DNA of 33,420 nt from Actinomycetota bacterium (GTDB lineage: Bacteria; Actinomycetota; Acidimicrobiia; Acidimicrobiales; Ilumatobacteraceae), in assembly GCA_030645675.1 (NCBI GenBank), contig JAUSLQ010000139.1:1-33420 (forward strand), in the 5' to 3' direction. The position numbers and the translations under genes were made by a program. Under the pieces are notes generated by a model. The model was given only the letters and a program-made list of their open reading frames with translations, had not been told where the DNA came from and did not search any database. Shown here piece after piece: positions 24,385 to 32,718 of this stretch (position 1 is its first letter; every line of letters begins with the position of its first letter).

Positions 24385-25694
24385 TGCTGCCCCAGGAGAT
24401 CATCCGCGCAAAGCGCGACGGCAAGGTGCTGGCCGAGGCCGACATCGCCGAGTTCATCGCCGGGCTCACCAACGGTGCGGTCACCGAGGGTCAGGCAGCG
24501 GCCTTCGCGATGGCCGTGTACTTCAAGGGCATGAACATCGCCGAGCGTGTCGCCCTGACCAAGGCCATGCGCGACAGCGGCACCGTGCTGAAGTGGGACC
24601 TACCGGGCCCGGTGCTGGACAAGCACTCGACGGGCGGCGTGGGCGACACCGTCAGCCTGATGCTGGCCCCGATGGTGGCGGCCTGCGGCGGCTTCGTACC
24701 GATGATCTCCGGCCGCGGCCTGGGGCACACGGGCGGCACCTACGACAAGATGGAGTCGATCCCGGGTTACGTGGCGGCGCCCACCATGGCCAAGTTCCGC
24801 TCGGTGGTCGGCAAGGTGGGCTGCGCGATCATCGGCGAGACCGCCGATCTGGCGCCCGCCGACAAGCGCCTGTACGGCATCCGCGACGTCACCGCCACGG
24901 TGGAGAGCATCGGCCTGATCACGGCGTCGATCCTGTCGAAGAAGTTGGCGGCCGGGTTGCAGGGCCTCTCGATGGATGTGAAGTGCGGCAACGGTGCGTT
25001 CATGCCCACGCTGCCCAAGGCTCGCGAGCTGGCGCAGAGCATCGCCTCCGTCGCCACCGGCGCCGGCCTGCCCACCGTGGCGCTGATCACCGACATGGAC
25101 CGCCCACTGGCCGACGCCGCCGGCAACGCGGTCGAGGTGGCCTACGCCGTCGACTACCTGACGGGCGCCCGGCGCGAGCCGCGCATGCACGAGGTGGTGA
25201 TGGCGCTGTGCGCGGAGATGCTGGTGCTGGGCAAGCTGGCCCGCACGCCGAAGGCCGCCCGCGGGCAGCTGCAAGCAGCGCTGGATTCGGGTGCTGCGGC
25301 CGAGCAGTTCGGCCGAATGGTCGCCGCGCTCGGCGGGCCCAAGAAGTTCGTCGACGACCCGTGGCGGCACATGGAGGTCGCACCGCTGACCGTTGCCATC
25401 CACCCCGAGCGAGGCGGCACCGTGCGCGGCATCGACACCCGGGCGATGGGCATGGTGGTGGTCGCCCTCGGCGGCGGCCGTTCGCGCCCGCAAGACCCTG
25501 TCGACCATGCGGTGGGCCTCACCTGGCTGGCCGGCCTCGGCGACGAGGTGGGCCCCGAGCGCCCGCTGGCGATCGTGCACGCCCGCAACGACGCGCAGGT
25601 GCAGCTTGCCTCCGAGCTGCTGCGCGCGGCCTATCGCCTGACGGGCAAGGCCGCTGCGCCGCAGCCGCCCGTGCTCGACCGCGTCACCGCCTGA
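24384..25694 (+). CDS. deoA: Thymidine phosphorylase
   Basis: A 436-aa pyrimidine-nucleoside phosphorylase that cleaves thymidine (and possibly uridine) with phosphate to give deoxyribose-1-phosphate and the free base. The phosphate-binding KHSTGGVGDT (~73-82) and the family signature SGRGLGHTGGTYDKMESIPG (108-127) are intact, followed by the alpha/beta domain and the C-terminal region with HARNDAQVQ. Start ATG at 24384 overlaps the deoC stop by one nucleotide, so the two catabolic enzymes are translationally coupled. Phosphopentomutase, needed between them, is not in this window. Two diverged 52-bp repeat units lie between its stop and the convergent acyl-CoA dehydrogenase. It could equally be called pyrimidine-nucleoside phosphorylase (pdp). 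Confidence 0.95.
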   Translation: MLPQEIIRAKRDGKVLAEADIAEFIAGLTNGAVTEGQAAAFAMAVYFKGMNIAERVALTKAMRDSGTVLKWDLPGPVLDKHSTGGVGDTVSLMLAPMVAACGGFVPMISGRGLGHTGGTYDKMESIPGYVAAPTMAKFRSVVGKVGCAIIGETADLAPADKRLYGIRDVTATVESIGLITASILSKKLAAGLQGLSMDVKCGNGAFMPTLPKARELAQSIASVATGAGLPTVALITDMDRPLADAAGNAVEVAYAVDYLTGARREPRMHEVVMALCAEMLVLGKLARTPKAARGQLQAALDSGAAAEQFGRMVAALGGPKKFVDDPWRHMEVAPLTVAIHPERGGTVRGIDTRAMGMVVVALGGGRSRPQDPVDHAVGLTWLAGLGDEVGPERPLAIVHARNDAQVQLASELLRAAYRLTGKAAAPQPPVLDRVTA

Positions 25695-25746
25695 CCCGGC
25701 CGACCCCGCACCACGCGGCCCCCAGCGAAGCCTCCTTGGGGCGCTC

Positions 25747-25859
25747 AAGTCGGCGGTGAGACCACGCCGGCGGTGGCCCGAACGCCAACTTGGCACGGAC
25801 CCATCACAAGTTGGCGATCGGACCACGCTGGCAGTGGGCTGAACGCCAACTTGGCGCGG
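25747..25859. repeat. Two 52-bp direct repeat units at 61-bp spacing, each with internal inverted repeats
   Basis: Units 25747-25798 and 25808-25859 match at 43 of 52 positions. Each carries a near-palindrome GCCAACTTGGC (25784-25794 and 25845-25855). In the second unit CAAGTTGGCG (25807-25816) pairs perfectly with CGCCAACTTG (25844-25853), so it can fold into a long hairpin. The repeats fill the gap between the convergent deoA and acyl-CoA dehydrogenase genes. They may be a bidirectional terminator or a copy of a dispersed REP-like element. Confidence 0.8.
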
Positions 25860-25860
25860 G

Positions 25861-27117
25861 TCAGGTGGTGGCGGGTTGCGGCTCCTTGGGCAGGCCGAGG
25901 GCGCGCTCGCCGACGATGTTGCGCTGGATCTGGCTGGTGCCGCCCCAGATGGTTTCGCTGCGGCTGAAGAAGAACGCGCTCATCATTGCGCTCACCGGGT
26001 AACCCGGGCGGCGTGCTTCGCGGGCGGTGCCGGGCCACGAGCCGCCGGCCGAGCCGGTGTCGATCAGCATCGAGGCCGGGCCGTGGATGTCGAGCGCGAG
26101 TTCCATCGCGGCCTTGTGCATCTCGCTCCAGAACATCTTGTTGCTCGCGCCGAGCGCGGCGATACCCGGATCCTTCTGGCCGGCCAGCGCGGTGGACAGC
26201 GAGCGCAGGCCGTTCACGCGCAGGATCTGGATCTTCGTGTAGAACTCCATCAGCCGCTGGCGAATGGCGGGTTCGTGGATCGCGCCGTTCTCCTGCGCGG
26301 CGGCGAGCATCAGCTTGTACTCCTCCTCGAAGCGGCGATACCCGGTGGTGGCACTCATGCCGCGCTCGAACGCGAGCGTGCTGTTGGCCACCTTCCAGCC
26401 GTTGTTCACGCCGCCGACGACGTTGTCCTTCGGGCAGCGGGCATCGGTGAAGAACACTTCGCAGAACTCAGCCGTGCCATCGGGCTGGGTGATGCCGCGC
26501 ACTTCCACACCGGGCTGGTGCATGGGCACCAGCAGATAGCTGATGCCCTTGTGCTTGGGCGCATCGGGGTCGGTGCGGGTGAGCAGGAAGCAGTAGTCGG
26601 CGTGGTGTCCACCCGTGGTCCACACCTTCTGGCCGTTGATGATCCACTCGTCGCCGTCGAGGATGGCCGTGGTCTTCAGCGAGGCCAGGTCGCTGCCGCT
26701 GTTCGGCTCGCTGAAGCCCTGACACCAGCGCATCGAGCCGTTGAGGATGCGCGGCAGGAAGTCCTTCTTCTGCTCCTCGGTGCCCCACTGCAGGATGGTG
26801 GGGCCCACGAGCGTGTCGCCGAAGAAGTCGGCGCGCAGCGGTGCCTTCACGCGTGCGAACTCTTCGGCCAGCACCACGCCTTCCATCGTGCTGAGGCCCT
26901 TGCCGCCGTACTCGGTGGGCCACGTGGCGCAGATCCAACCGCCGGTGAACAGCTTCGTCGGCCAGCCCTCGTTGAACGCCTTGCGCGCCTCGGGCTCCAT
27001 CTCGAAGGCCTCACCGGCCTCGTGCGCCTCACACCATCCGCCAGGCAGGTTCTCGCGCAGCCAGGCGCGGATCTCGATGCGGAATCGTTCGGCTTCAGGG
27101 GTGTAGCTCAGCTCCAT
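25861..27117 (-). CDS. Acyl-CoA dehydrogenase family protein
   Basis: A 418-aa FAD-dependent acyl-CoA dehydrogenase of the usual three-domain fold, cytosolic and passing electrons to ETF. The N-terminal helical domain opens [20 protein letters not shown]. The central flavin-binding region has [19 protein letters not shown] and the beta-domain [20 protein letters not shown] (in parts); the C-terminal helical domain has [11 protein letters not shown] and [23 protein letters not shown], which closes the FAD site. Such enzymes in actinobacteria degrade fatty acids, steroids or branched acids; the substrate cannot be told. Start ATG at 27117 has no Shine-Dalgarno sequence; AATACT 6 nt upstream suggests a leaderless mRNA. 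A perfect 16-bp palindrome overlaps this promoter. Confidence 0.94.
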   Translation of the reverse strand: MELSYTPEAERFRIEIRAWLRENLPGGWCEAHEAGEAFEMEPEARKAFNEGWPTKLFTGGWICATWPTEYGGKGLSTMEGVVLAEEFARVKAPLRADFFGDTLVGPTILQWGTEEQKKDFLPRILNGSMRWCQGFSEPNSGSDLASLKTTAILDGDEWIINGQKVWTTGGHHADYCFLLTRTDPDAPKHKGISYLLVPMHQPGVEVRGITQPDGTAEFCEVFFTDARCPKDNVVGGVNNGWKVANSTLAFERGMSATTGYRRFEEEYKLMLAAAQENGAIHEPAIRQRLMEFYTKIQILRVNGLRSLSTALAGQKDPGIAALGASNKMFWSEMHKAAMELALDIHGPASMLIDTGSAGGSWPGTAREARRPGYPVSAMMSAFFFSRSETIWGGTSQIQRNIVGERALGLPKEPQPATT

Positions 27118-27127
27118 CCCCCAAGTA

Positions 27128-27143
27128 TTGACCCGCGGGTCAA
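27128..27143. promoter_or_regulatory. 16-bp perfect palindrome TTGACCCGCGGGTCAA at the acyl-CoA dehydrogenase promoter
   Basis: This perfect palindrome begins 10 nt upstream of the acyl-CoA dehydrogenase ATG and overlaps its inferred -10 box (AATACT, 27129-27124 on the minus strand). It resembles operators of TetR-family repressors of lipid catabolism, which bind DNA as dimers and respond to acyl-CoA. No such regulator gene is present here, so the ligand is unknown. Confidence 0.7.
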
Positions 27144-27148
27144 GTGAA

Positions 27149-27223
27149 GTGAAACCGAACGCGCCGTCAGTCGCCTGGGCCGTTTCACACGCCGTTCACA
27201 CGCGGCGAACAGTCGTGAAACGG
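27149..27223. promoter_or_regulatory. Array of GTGAAAC motifs upstream of the winged-helix gene
   Basis: GTGAAAC occurs at 27149-27155 (plus), 27182-27188 (minus strand, GTTTCAC on plus) and 27215-27221 (plus), each exactly 33 bp apart. The last two form the inverted repeat CCGTTTCAC/GTGAAACGG. Within it TTCACACGC is repeated at 27184 and 27195, an 11-bp pitch typical of OmpR/PhoB-type winged-helix binding sites. The third motif lies just before the inferred -10 box TACCGT (27232-27237) of the next gene. Confidence 0.55.
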
Positions 27224-27244
27224 GGCGGGTCTACCGTCGACCGC

Positions 27245-27598
27245 ATGGCCAGCCCCGCTCCTGCTCAGCGCCTCGATGTCTGCCCCCTCACACATCAGGG
27301 CCGTCAGGAGCGGGCTGTGCTGGCCGTTCTGTACGAGAACCGGCAGCGCGTGGTGGGGCGCCGCGAGCTTGCCCGCGCTGCCGGTCTCGCGGAGCTGAAC
27401 CAGCGACGCTGCGACAGTGTGCTGGTGGGTGTGCGGCGGATGCTCGGCCCCGACTCGATCGTCACCGTCCGCAGCCGCGGCTGGATGCTCGCCGAGAGCG
27501 CCGTGGTCGCCGCCGCCGCGCTGCTCGCCGAAGACGCCAACGACGACGCCCGCAACGACGCAGCCCTGATCGACGAGTCAGCGGGCGACACGAAGTGA
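27245..27598 (+). CDS. Small OmpR-type winged-helix DNA-binding protein lacking a receiver domain
   Basis: A 117-aa protein consisting almost only of a winged helix related to Trans_reg_C (OmpR/PhoB/GlnR DNA-binding) domains: [21 protein letters not shown], then [20 protein letters not shown] (recognition-helix region) and the C-terminal hairpin [10 protein letters not shown]. An alanine-rich acidic tail (~85-117) follows. There is no receiver or membrane domain. The ATG at 27245 lies 7 nt after a TACCGT -10 box and has no Shine-Dalgarno sequence. Its stop overlaps the start of the antiporter-GlnD fusion (GTGA), so the two are translationally coupled and the protein is the likely local regulator. 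The GTGAAAC array upstream suggests autoregulation. GlnR, the actinobacterial nitrogen regulator, shares this fold, but this protein is much shorter; a link is speculative. Confidence 0.8.
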   Translation: MASPAPAQRLDVCPLTHQGRQERAVLAVLYENRQRVVGRRELARAAGLAELNQRRCDSVLVGVRRMLGPDSIVTVRSRGWMLAESAVVAAAALLAEDANDDARNDAALIDESAGDTK

Positions 27599-30276
27599 TC
27601 GCCTCGGAAACGGGCGTGGATCTCGCGCGCCTGCTGCTCGACCTGCTGATCATCGTCTCGGCGGCGAAGCTGGCAGCGGAGCTCGTCGAGCGGCTGCGCA
27701 TCCCCGCCGTGCTCGGCGAGATCCTGGCCGGCGTGGCCATCGGCCCGTCCGGGTTCGGCTTGGTGGAACTCGGCGGCGACCGAGGTGTGTCGCTGGGAAT
27801 GCTCGCCGAGATCGGCGTGCTGCTCCTGCTGCTGCAGGTCGGCATGGAGATGGATCTCAAGGAGCTGGGCAAGGTCGGCAAGGCGTCACTGCTGGTGGCG
27901 ATCATCGGCGTCGTCGTCCCGTTCGCTTCCGGCGCTGGCGTGGGCCTCGCATTCGGGCTCTCCACGAACACGGCGATCTTCATCGGCGCTGCACTCACGG
28001 CCACCAGCGTGGGCATCACCGCTCGCGTGTTCGGCGACCTGCGCGCCTTGGCCACCACCGAGGCCAGGATCGTGCTCGGTGCCGCTGTCGCCGACGATGT
28101 GTTGGGCCTGGTGATCCTCACCGTCGTGGTGAAGGTGGTCACCGGCGGCTCGGTGGGAGTGGGCACGATCGCCTCCACGCTGGGCCTGGCGATCGGATTC
28201 CTCCTGCTCACAGGCATCGTCGGCATCTTCGCCGTGCCCAAGGTGCTCGACACGATCCACCGCCGCTCGATCTCCCCCGCCACCGTCACCGTGGCGGCGC
28301 TGGTCGTCACGATCGGGTTCGCCGAACTGGCCGACAGCGCCAAGCTGGCGTTCATCATCGGTGCGTTCATGGCCGGGTTGGGCCTCGGGCGCAGCAAGCA
28401 GCACGACCGCATCGCTCGCGACCTCGGTGCCGTGGGCAACATCCTGATCCCCGTGTTCTTCGCCCAGATCGGCATCAACACCGACCTCGAGGCGATGTTC
28501 AAGCCGTCAGTGCTCGGCCTCGCAGCAGTGCTCAGCGTGGTTGCGGTGCTCGGCAAGCTCGCTGCCGCGCTCGGCACGTTCGGCACGCCGGCCGACAAGC
28601 TGCTCGTGGGCCTGGGCATGATCCCCCGTGGCGAAGTAGGACTGATCTTCGCGGCCATCGGGCTGTCGAACGGCGTGCTCGACGCCGATCAGTACGGCGG
28701 GTTGATCCTGGTGGTGCTGCTCACCACCGTCATCACTCCCCCGCTGCTGCGCTGGCGCCTCGGGCAGGCGGCCCCCACCGTCGATCTCGACACCACTGCC
28801 GAGCCGCAGGAAGGCTGGCTCACGATCGCCGCCAGCCGCGTGCAGTTGAACGGCGTGCCGCCGGTCGATCTCACCGTGCCGCTCGCGTTGCGCACGGCTG
28901 GGCTCACCACCACGGCGACCCCTTCCGACCACCTGCTCGACTGGTTCGGGACGCATCGGATTGCCACCCTCTCGTGGGATCAGGCCGACACCGCCGGCCT
29001 GCTGCGGCTGCTGCGCGACGACAACCCGCGCGCGTGGCGGTTCCTCGACCTCACCGGTGTGCTCGAGCGGGCGCTCCCCGAGGTGGCGTCGGCAATGGCC
29101 CGCCGGCGCGCCGACCTCGGCGACCTCGACCCGATGGCCGCGCTGCGCTTCCAGGTGGTCGACCGGCTCGACTCGCTCGCGCACCAGATCGGCCTGCCGA
29201 GCGACGACCTGGTGATCGCCGCCCTCGTGGCCGACGTGTGCGAAGACACCGCGCGTTCCGAGGGCGAGTGTGCCTCCAGCCTCGCCCGGCGGCTGGTGCC
29301 CGACGACGAAGCCGAGCACATCGTGGCGATCATCGCCGATGCGCACATGCTGCGTGCCGGCACTCGCGAACCTCATGCGTTCGACCGCACTGAGATCCTG
29401 CAACTGGCCACGCACCTCGCCAGTTCCGCCCATGCCCGCGATGCGCACACGCTGGCGTTGGCCTTGGGTGGCCTGCCGATCTGGCAGCGCGAGGCGCTCG
29501 ACGAGCGGCTGCGGCTGGTGGTCGAGGCGCTCGAACACCCCGAGGTCACCGGCAGCGAGGCCAACAACCTCGCCGGCGCGCGGCGCCTCGCCGCCGAGCA
29601 CCTGCTCGCTGAGGAAGCGCCGATCGAGCGGCTGCGGTTCGCCACCAACAGCTACCTGTTGTCGCACGAGCCGGAGGAACTGGCCCGCCAGGCACGCCTC
29701 GTCGAGCCGCTGCCGAGGGCCGGCACCGTTCGCGTGTCGGTGACACCGATGCCCGAACCCGACCGCTGGAAGGTCGACGTCGCCTGCCGCGACACAGACG
29801 GCCTGCTCGCGCACCTCGCCGAGGTGTTCACCACACACGGGCTGCCGATCGCCGGCGCGGGAATCGCCACCTGGCCCGACGGCGCCGTGCTCGACAGCTT
29901 CGAGGTGATCACTTCCAGCCGGCCCGCAGCGCGCCAGCTCGCGCTCGCGTTCGAGGCGAAACTGAAGTCGAAGCTGACACTCGTGGCGATGCCCGGCCTG
30001 ACGCTCGAGTTCGACAACGCGGCGCTGCCGTGGCACACGTCGATCCTGGTGAGCGGCCCGGATCGCCTGGGCGTGTTGCAGGCGGTCACCGCGGCCTTCG
30101 CCGCTGCCGACGTGGTGGTGCACACGGCACGCGTCGCCACCACCGGCGACACGGTGAGCGACCGGTTCGCGGTCAGCGACCGCGTGGGACGCAAGCTCGC
30201 CGACGACTCGATCGAGCGCATCCGCCGCACGCTGGCCGACGGCGCGGCACCTCGTCGCCGCGGCCGCAAGGGCTGA
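27595..30276 (+). CDS. CPA2 cation/proton antiporter fused to GlnD-like degenerate HD and tandem ACT domains
   Basis: An 893-aa fusion. Residues ~10-390 are a Kef/CPA2-type Na+(K+)/H+ antiporter with about 12 membrane helices, including [19 protein letters not shown], the ion-binding pair D167-D168 (AVADDVLGL) and [11 protein letters not shown] (342-352). From ~465 it matches the C-terminal half of GlnD (PII uridylyl/adenylyltransferase): [17 protein letters not shown], an HD-like helical domain in which HD has become A546-D547 (LVADVCED), then two ACT domains (~711-790 and ~802-885; [34 protein letters not shown]). GlnD's nucleotidyltransferase domain is absent. GlnD ACT domains bind glutamine, so I infer a glutamine- or nitrogen-gated antiporter. 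GTG at 27595 overlaps the upstream stop. The amtB and glnK genes follow. The transported ion is unknown; K+, Na+ or NH4+ are all possible. Confidence 0.85.
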   Translation: MIASETGVDLARLLLDLLIIVSAAKLAAELVERLRIPAVLGEILAGVAIGPSGFGLVELGGDRGVSLGMLAEIGVLLLLLQVGMEMDLKELGKVGKASLLVAIIGVVVPFASGAGVGLAFGLSTNTAIFIGAALTATSVGITARVFGDLRALATTEARIVLGAAVADDVLGLVILTVVVKVVTGGSVGVGTIASTLGLAIGFLLLTGIVGIFAVPKVLDTIHRRSISPATVTVAALVVTIGFAELADSAKLAFIIGAFMAGLGLGRSKQHDRIARDLGAVGNILIPVFFAQIGINTDLEAMFKPSVLGLAAVLSVVAVLGKLAAALGTFGTPADKLLVGLGMIPRGEVGLIFAAIGLSNGVLDADQYGGLILVVLLTTVITPPLLRWRLGQAAPTVDLDTTAEPQEGWLTIAASRVQLNGVPPVDLTVPLALRTAGLTTTATPSDHLLDWFGTHRIATLSWDQADTAGLLRLLRDDNPRAWRFLDLTGVLERALPEVASAMARRRADLGDLDPMAALRFQVVDRLDSLAHQIGLPSDDLVIAALVADVCEDTARSEGECASSLARRLVPDDEAEHIVAIIADAHMLRAGTREPHAFDRTEILQLATHLASSAHARDAHTLALALGGLPIWQREALDERLRLVVEALEHPEVTGSEANNLAGARRLAAEHLLAEEAPIERLRFATNSYLLSHEPEELARQARLVEPLPRAGTVRVSVTPMPEPDRWKVDVACRDTDGLLAHLAEVFTTHGLPIAGAGIATWPDGAVLDSFEVITSSRPAARQLALAFEAKLKSKLTLVAMPGLTLEFDNAALPWHTSILVSGPDRLGVLQAVTAAFAAADVVVHTARVATTGDTVSDRFAVSDRVGRKLADDSIERIRRTLADGAAPRRRGRKG

Positions 30277-30324
30277 ACGAGACCGACACAGAGCGGCAAC
30301 ACGAGTGCGATGGCGCGGAAATCA

Positions 30325-30469
30325 CGGCACCGTACGATCACCCGCACGTGATCGCGGTGCCGCTCGGGAGGCGGTGCTGGAGAGCGGAACGGTACGCCGT
30401 TCACGCGCACGGAAACTTCTGTTTCCGGTAGGGGCAGCTCCCGGGTCGGTGGTTCGCCACCGGCCCGGG
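30325..30469. other. Four successive inverted repeats in the 372-nt gap before amtB
   Basis: The gap 30277-30648 contains no credible gene but four foldable elements. CGGCACCG..GATCAC pairs with GTGATC..CGGTGCCG (30325-30362, 14 bp with a bulge). GAACGG/CCGTTC is at 30387-30402. CGGAAAC/GTTTCCG with a TTCT loop is at 30410-30427. CCCGGGTCGGTGG pairs with CCACCGGCCCGGG around TTCG at 30440-30469. The first is well placed as the terminator of the antiporter gene; the others could be a leader or terminator pair or regulator sites for amtB. GAAAC motifs at 30518 and 30542 follow closer to amtB. Confidence 0.6.
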
Positions 30470-30648
30470 GCACTGCCGCGACCGCACACGCGATATGGCC
30501 TGACCAGGTGATTTGCAGAAACACGCGAGCGCCACACTGCGGAAACAATGCGGCGACGACTTGGAAATCTCCGTTCCGTATGGTGCAGTCACTCGCTCCA
30601 GCGCCGTGGCGAGTGTCGTATCTGCCCCTCGACCCCACAGGAGACAAC

Positions 30649-32097
30649 GTGCGCACACGAGCGCCCAAATACCTATTCGGCGCCCTCTTCGGAGCCGGCG
30701 CCTCGACCCTGCTCCTCGGAGCAAACGCCTACGCCGACACTGGCGAAGATGCACTGGCAGCAGTTGGCGTTCTCGGCCAGCAGACCAGCTTGCTCTGGAT
30801 CATCATCGGCGCAGTCCTGGTGATCTTCATGCAGGCCGGGTTCGCCCTCGTCGAGACCGGCTTCACGCAGAAGAAGAATGCCGCCGAGGTGATGAGCACG
30901 AACTTCGCCATCTTCGGCCTCGGCTTCGTCGGCTTCCTGTTCGTCGGCTTCCCGCTGGCGTTCTCCGGCTTCAGCTATGGAGCGTTCGGCCTGGACACCC
31001 CGATGAACGGCGACGGAATGCCCGCAGTCGGTGGCGAGTTCACCGGCATCTTCTACTGGGGTTACAGCCACCTCGGCGATGGCGCCACGCCGGCGTTGCT
31101 CGGCTTCATGCTCTACATGGTGGCCTTCATGGACACCACGGCCACGATCCCCACGGGCTCGATGGCCGAGCGCTGGAAGTGGAAGAGCTTCGTGTGGTGG
31201 GGCCTGTTCTGCGGTGCCCTGTACTACCCGCTGTTCGCGGCATGGACCTGGGGTGGCGGCTGGCTGGCCAAGAGCTGGGAGACCCTGCACCTCGGTGCCG
31301 GCTACGTCGACTTCGCCGGCTCGGGCGTGGTGCACGCAGTGGGTGGCGTTGCCGCCCTCGCCGGTGCCATCGTGCTCGGCCCCCGCATCGGCAAGTTCGG
31401 TGCCGACGGCAAGGCCAAGGCGATCCCTGGCCACAACATCCCGATGGCCATGCTCGGCTGCTTCGTGCTGCTGTTCGGATGGTTCGGCTTCAACGCCGCC
31501 TCCACGTTCGCCTCCACCGACATCCAGTTCTCGACGGTTGCCGCCAACACGGCGATCGCCGGCGCGCTCGGCTCGATCGCGGCGATGTACTACATCACCT
31601 GGCGTACCGGTAAGCCGGACCCGGGCATGATGGTGAACGGCATGCTCGGCGGCCTCGTCGGCATCACCGCCCCCTGCGCCTTCGTGGCCCCGTGGGCAGC
31701 GGCCGTCATCGGCATCATCTGCGGCGTACTGGCGATCGAATCGGTGTTCTTCTTCGAGAAGCGCAAGATCGACGATCCGGTGGGTGCGATTGCCGTGCAC
31801 GGCATTTGCGGCACGTTCGGTGTGCTCGCCGTCGGCATCTTCGCCAACGGCAAGTACGGCGCCGGCTGGAACGGCTCGTCGAGCACGGGCGTGGCGGGCA
31901 TCATCAAGGGCGAGTATGGCCAGCTCGGCGCTCAGGCGCTCGGTGCGCTCGTCATCTGGACCGTGATCTTCGGTATCGCCTTCGGCTTCTTCAAGATCCA
32001 GAACAAGTTCACCAAGGGTGGCATCCGGTCGACGGAAGAGGACGAAATCGGTGGTCTCGATCTTCCCGAGATGGGCGTCCTGGCGTACAACGACTGA
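30649..32097 (+). CDS. amtB: Ammonium transporter
   Basis: A 482-aa Amt-family ammonium channel. An N-terminal signal peptide (VRTRAPKYLFGALFGAG, cleavage likely after GANAYA near residue 28) precedes the 11-helix core. Family features: QAGFALVETGFTQKKNA, the FAGSGVVHAVGG pore histidine, the second pore histidine in AVHGICGTFG, and the cytoplasmic tail TKGGIRSTEEDEIGGLDLPEMG, the usual PII-responsive C-terminus. I start at GTG 30649, with AGGAG at 30639-30643, because homology and the signal peptide begin there. The glnK gene follows 60 nt downstream, the conserved pair in which GlnK plugs AmtB when nitrogen is plentiful. Upstream lies the antiporter-GlnD fusion, in place of the usual glnD downstream. 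Confidence 0.96.
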   Translation: MRTRAPKYLFGALFGAGASTLLLGANAYADTGEDALAAVGVLGQQTSLLWIIIGAVLVIFMQAGFALVETGFTQKKNAAEVMSTNFAIFGLGFVGFLFVGFPLAFSGFSYGAFGLDTPMNGDGMPAVGGEFTGIFYWGYSHLGDGATPALLGFMLYMVAFMDTTATIPTGSMAERWKWKSFVWWGLFCGALYYPLFAAWTWGGGWLAKSWETLHLGAGYVDFAGSGVVHAVGGVAALAGAIVLGPRIGKFGADGKAKAIPGHNIPMAMLGCFVLLFGWFGFNAASTFASTDIQFSTVAANTAIAGALGSIAAMYYITWRTGKPDPGMMVNGMLGGLVGITAPCAFVAPWAAAVIGIICGVLAIESVFFFEKRKIDDPVGAIAVHGICGTFGVLAVGIFANGKYGAGWNGSSSTGVAGIIKGEYGQLGAQALGALVIWTVIFGIAFGFFKIQNKFTKGGIRSTEEDEIGGLDLPEMGVLAYND

Positions 32098-32496
<399 letters not shown>

Positions 32497-32508
32497 TACC
32501 GCAGCGTC

Positions 32509-32562
32509 GAGGGGCCGTGGCCGGCCCGATCCCCACGGATCGGGTGCAGGCCACGGCCCCTC
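32509..32562 (+). terminator. Strong two-stage hairpin terminator after glnK
   Basis: GAGGGGCCGTGGCC (32509-32522) pairs with GGCCACGGCCCCTC (32549-32562), and an inner CCCGATCC (32525-32532) pairs with GGATCGGG (32537-32544). All 22 pairs are perfect, with a small internal loop and a 4-nt apical loop. It starts 12 nt after the glnK stop and marks the end of the amtB-glnK unit. A small CCACGG/CCGTGG palindrome (32603-32618) lies between it and the insertion sequence. Confidence 0.88.
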
Positions 32563-32630
32563 TTCGCGTCCACCACCCTCTCGGCTTCGTGTCCCACCTC
32601 GGCCACGGATCGCCGTGGTGTTCTGTTTCA

Positions 32631-32670
32631 GGACATCGCTGACAGTTGATGTCGCGGGACATCGCTGACA
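32631..32670. repeat. 14-bp direct repeats at the insertion sequence left end
   Basis: GGACATCGCTGACA occurs at 32631-32644 and again at 32657-32670, 26 bp apart. Repeated terminal motifs of this kind are usual transposase-binding sites within IS ends. If a copy in inverse orientation is found at the other end, it is the inverted repeat. Confidence 0.85.
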
Positions 32671-32718
32671 CCTGATTCGGTCGTCCACGCTGGGTGGATG
32701 GCCGGGAAGGGAACAGCG

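Noticed and set aside
30531-30546. GlnR box before amtB (GCCAC-n6-GAAAC)
   Set aside because: Spacing fits one half-site pair, but the first half matches poorly and the second GAAAC at 30518 is 24 rather than 22 bp away; too weak to annotate as a site.
30508-30648. Longer amtB reading frame starting upstream of 30649
   Set aside because: The added residues have no Amt homology and would bury the signal peptide; the Shine-Dalgarno sequence at 30639-30643 supports the GTG at 30649.
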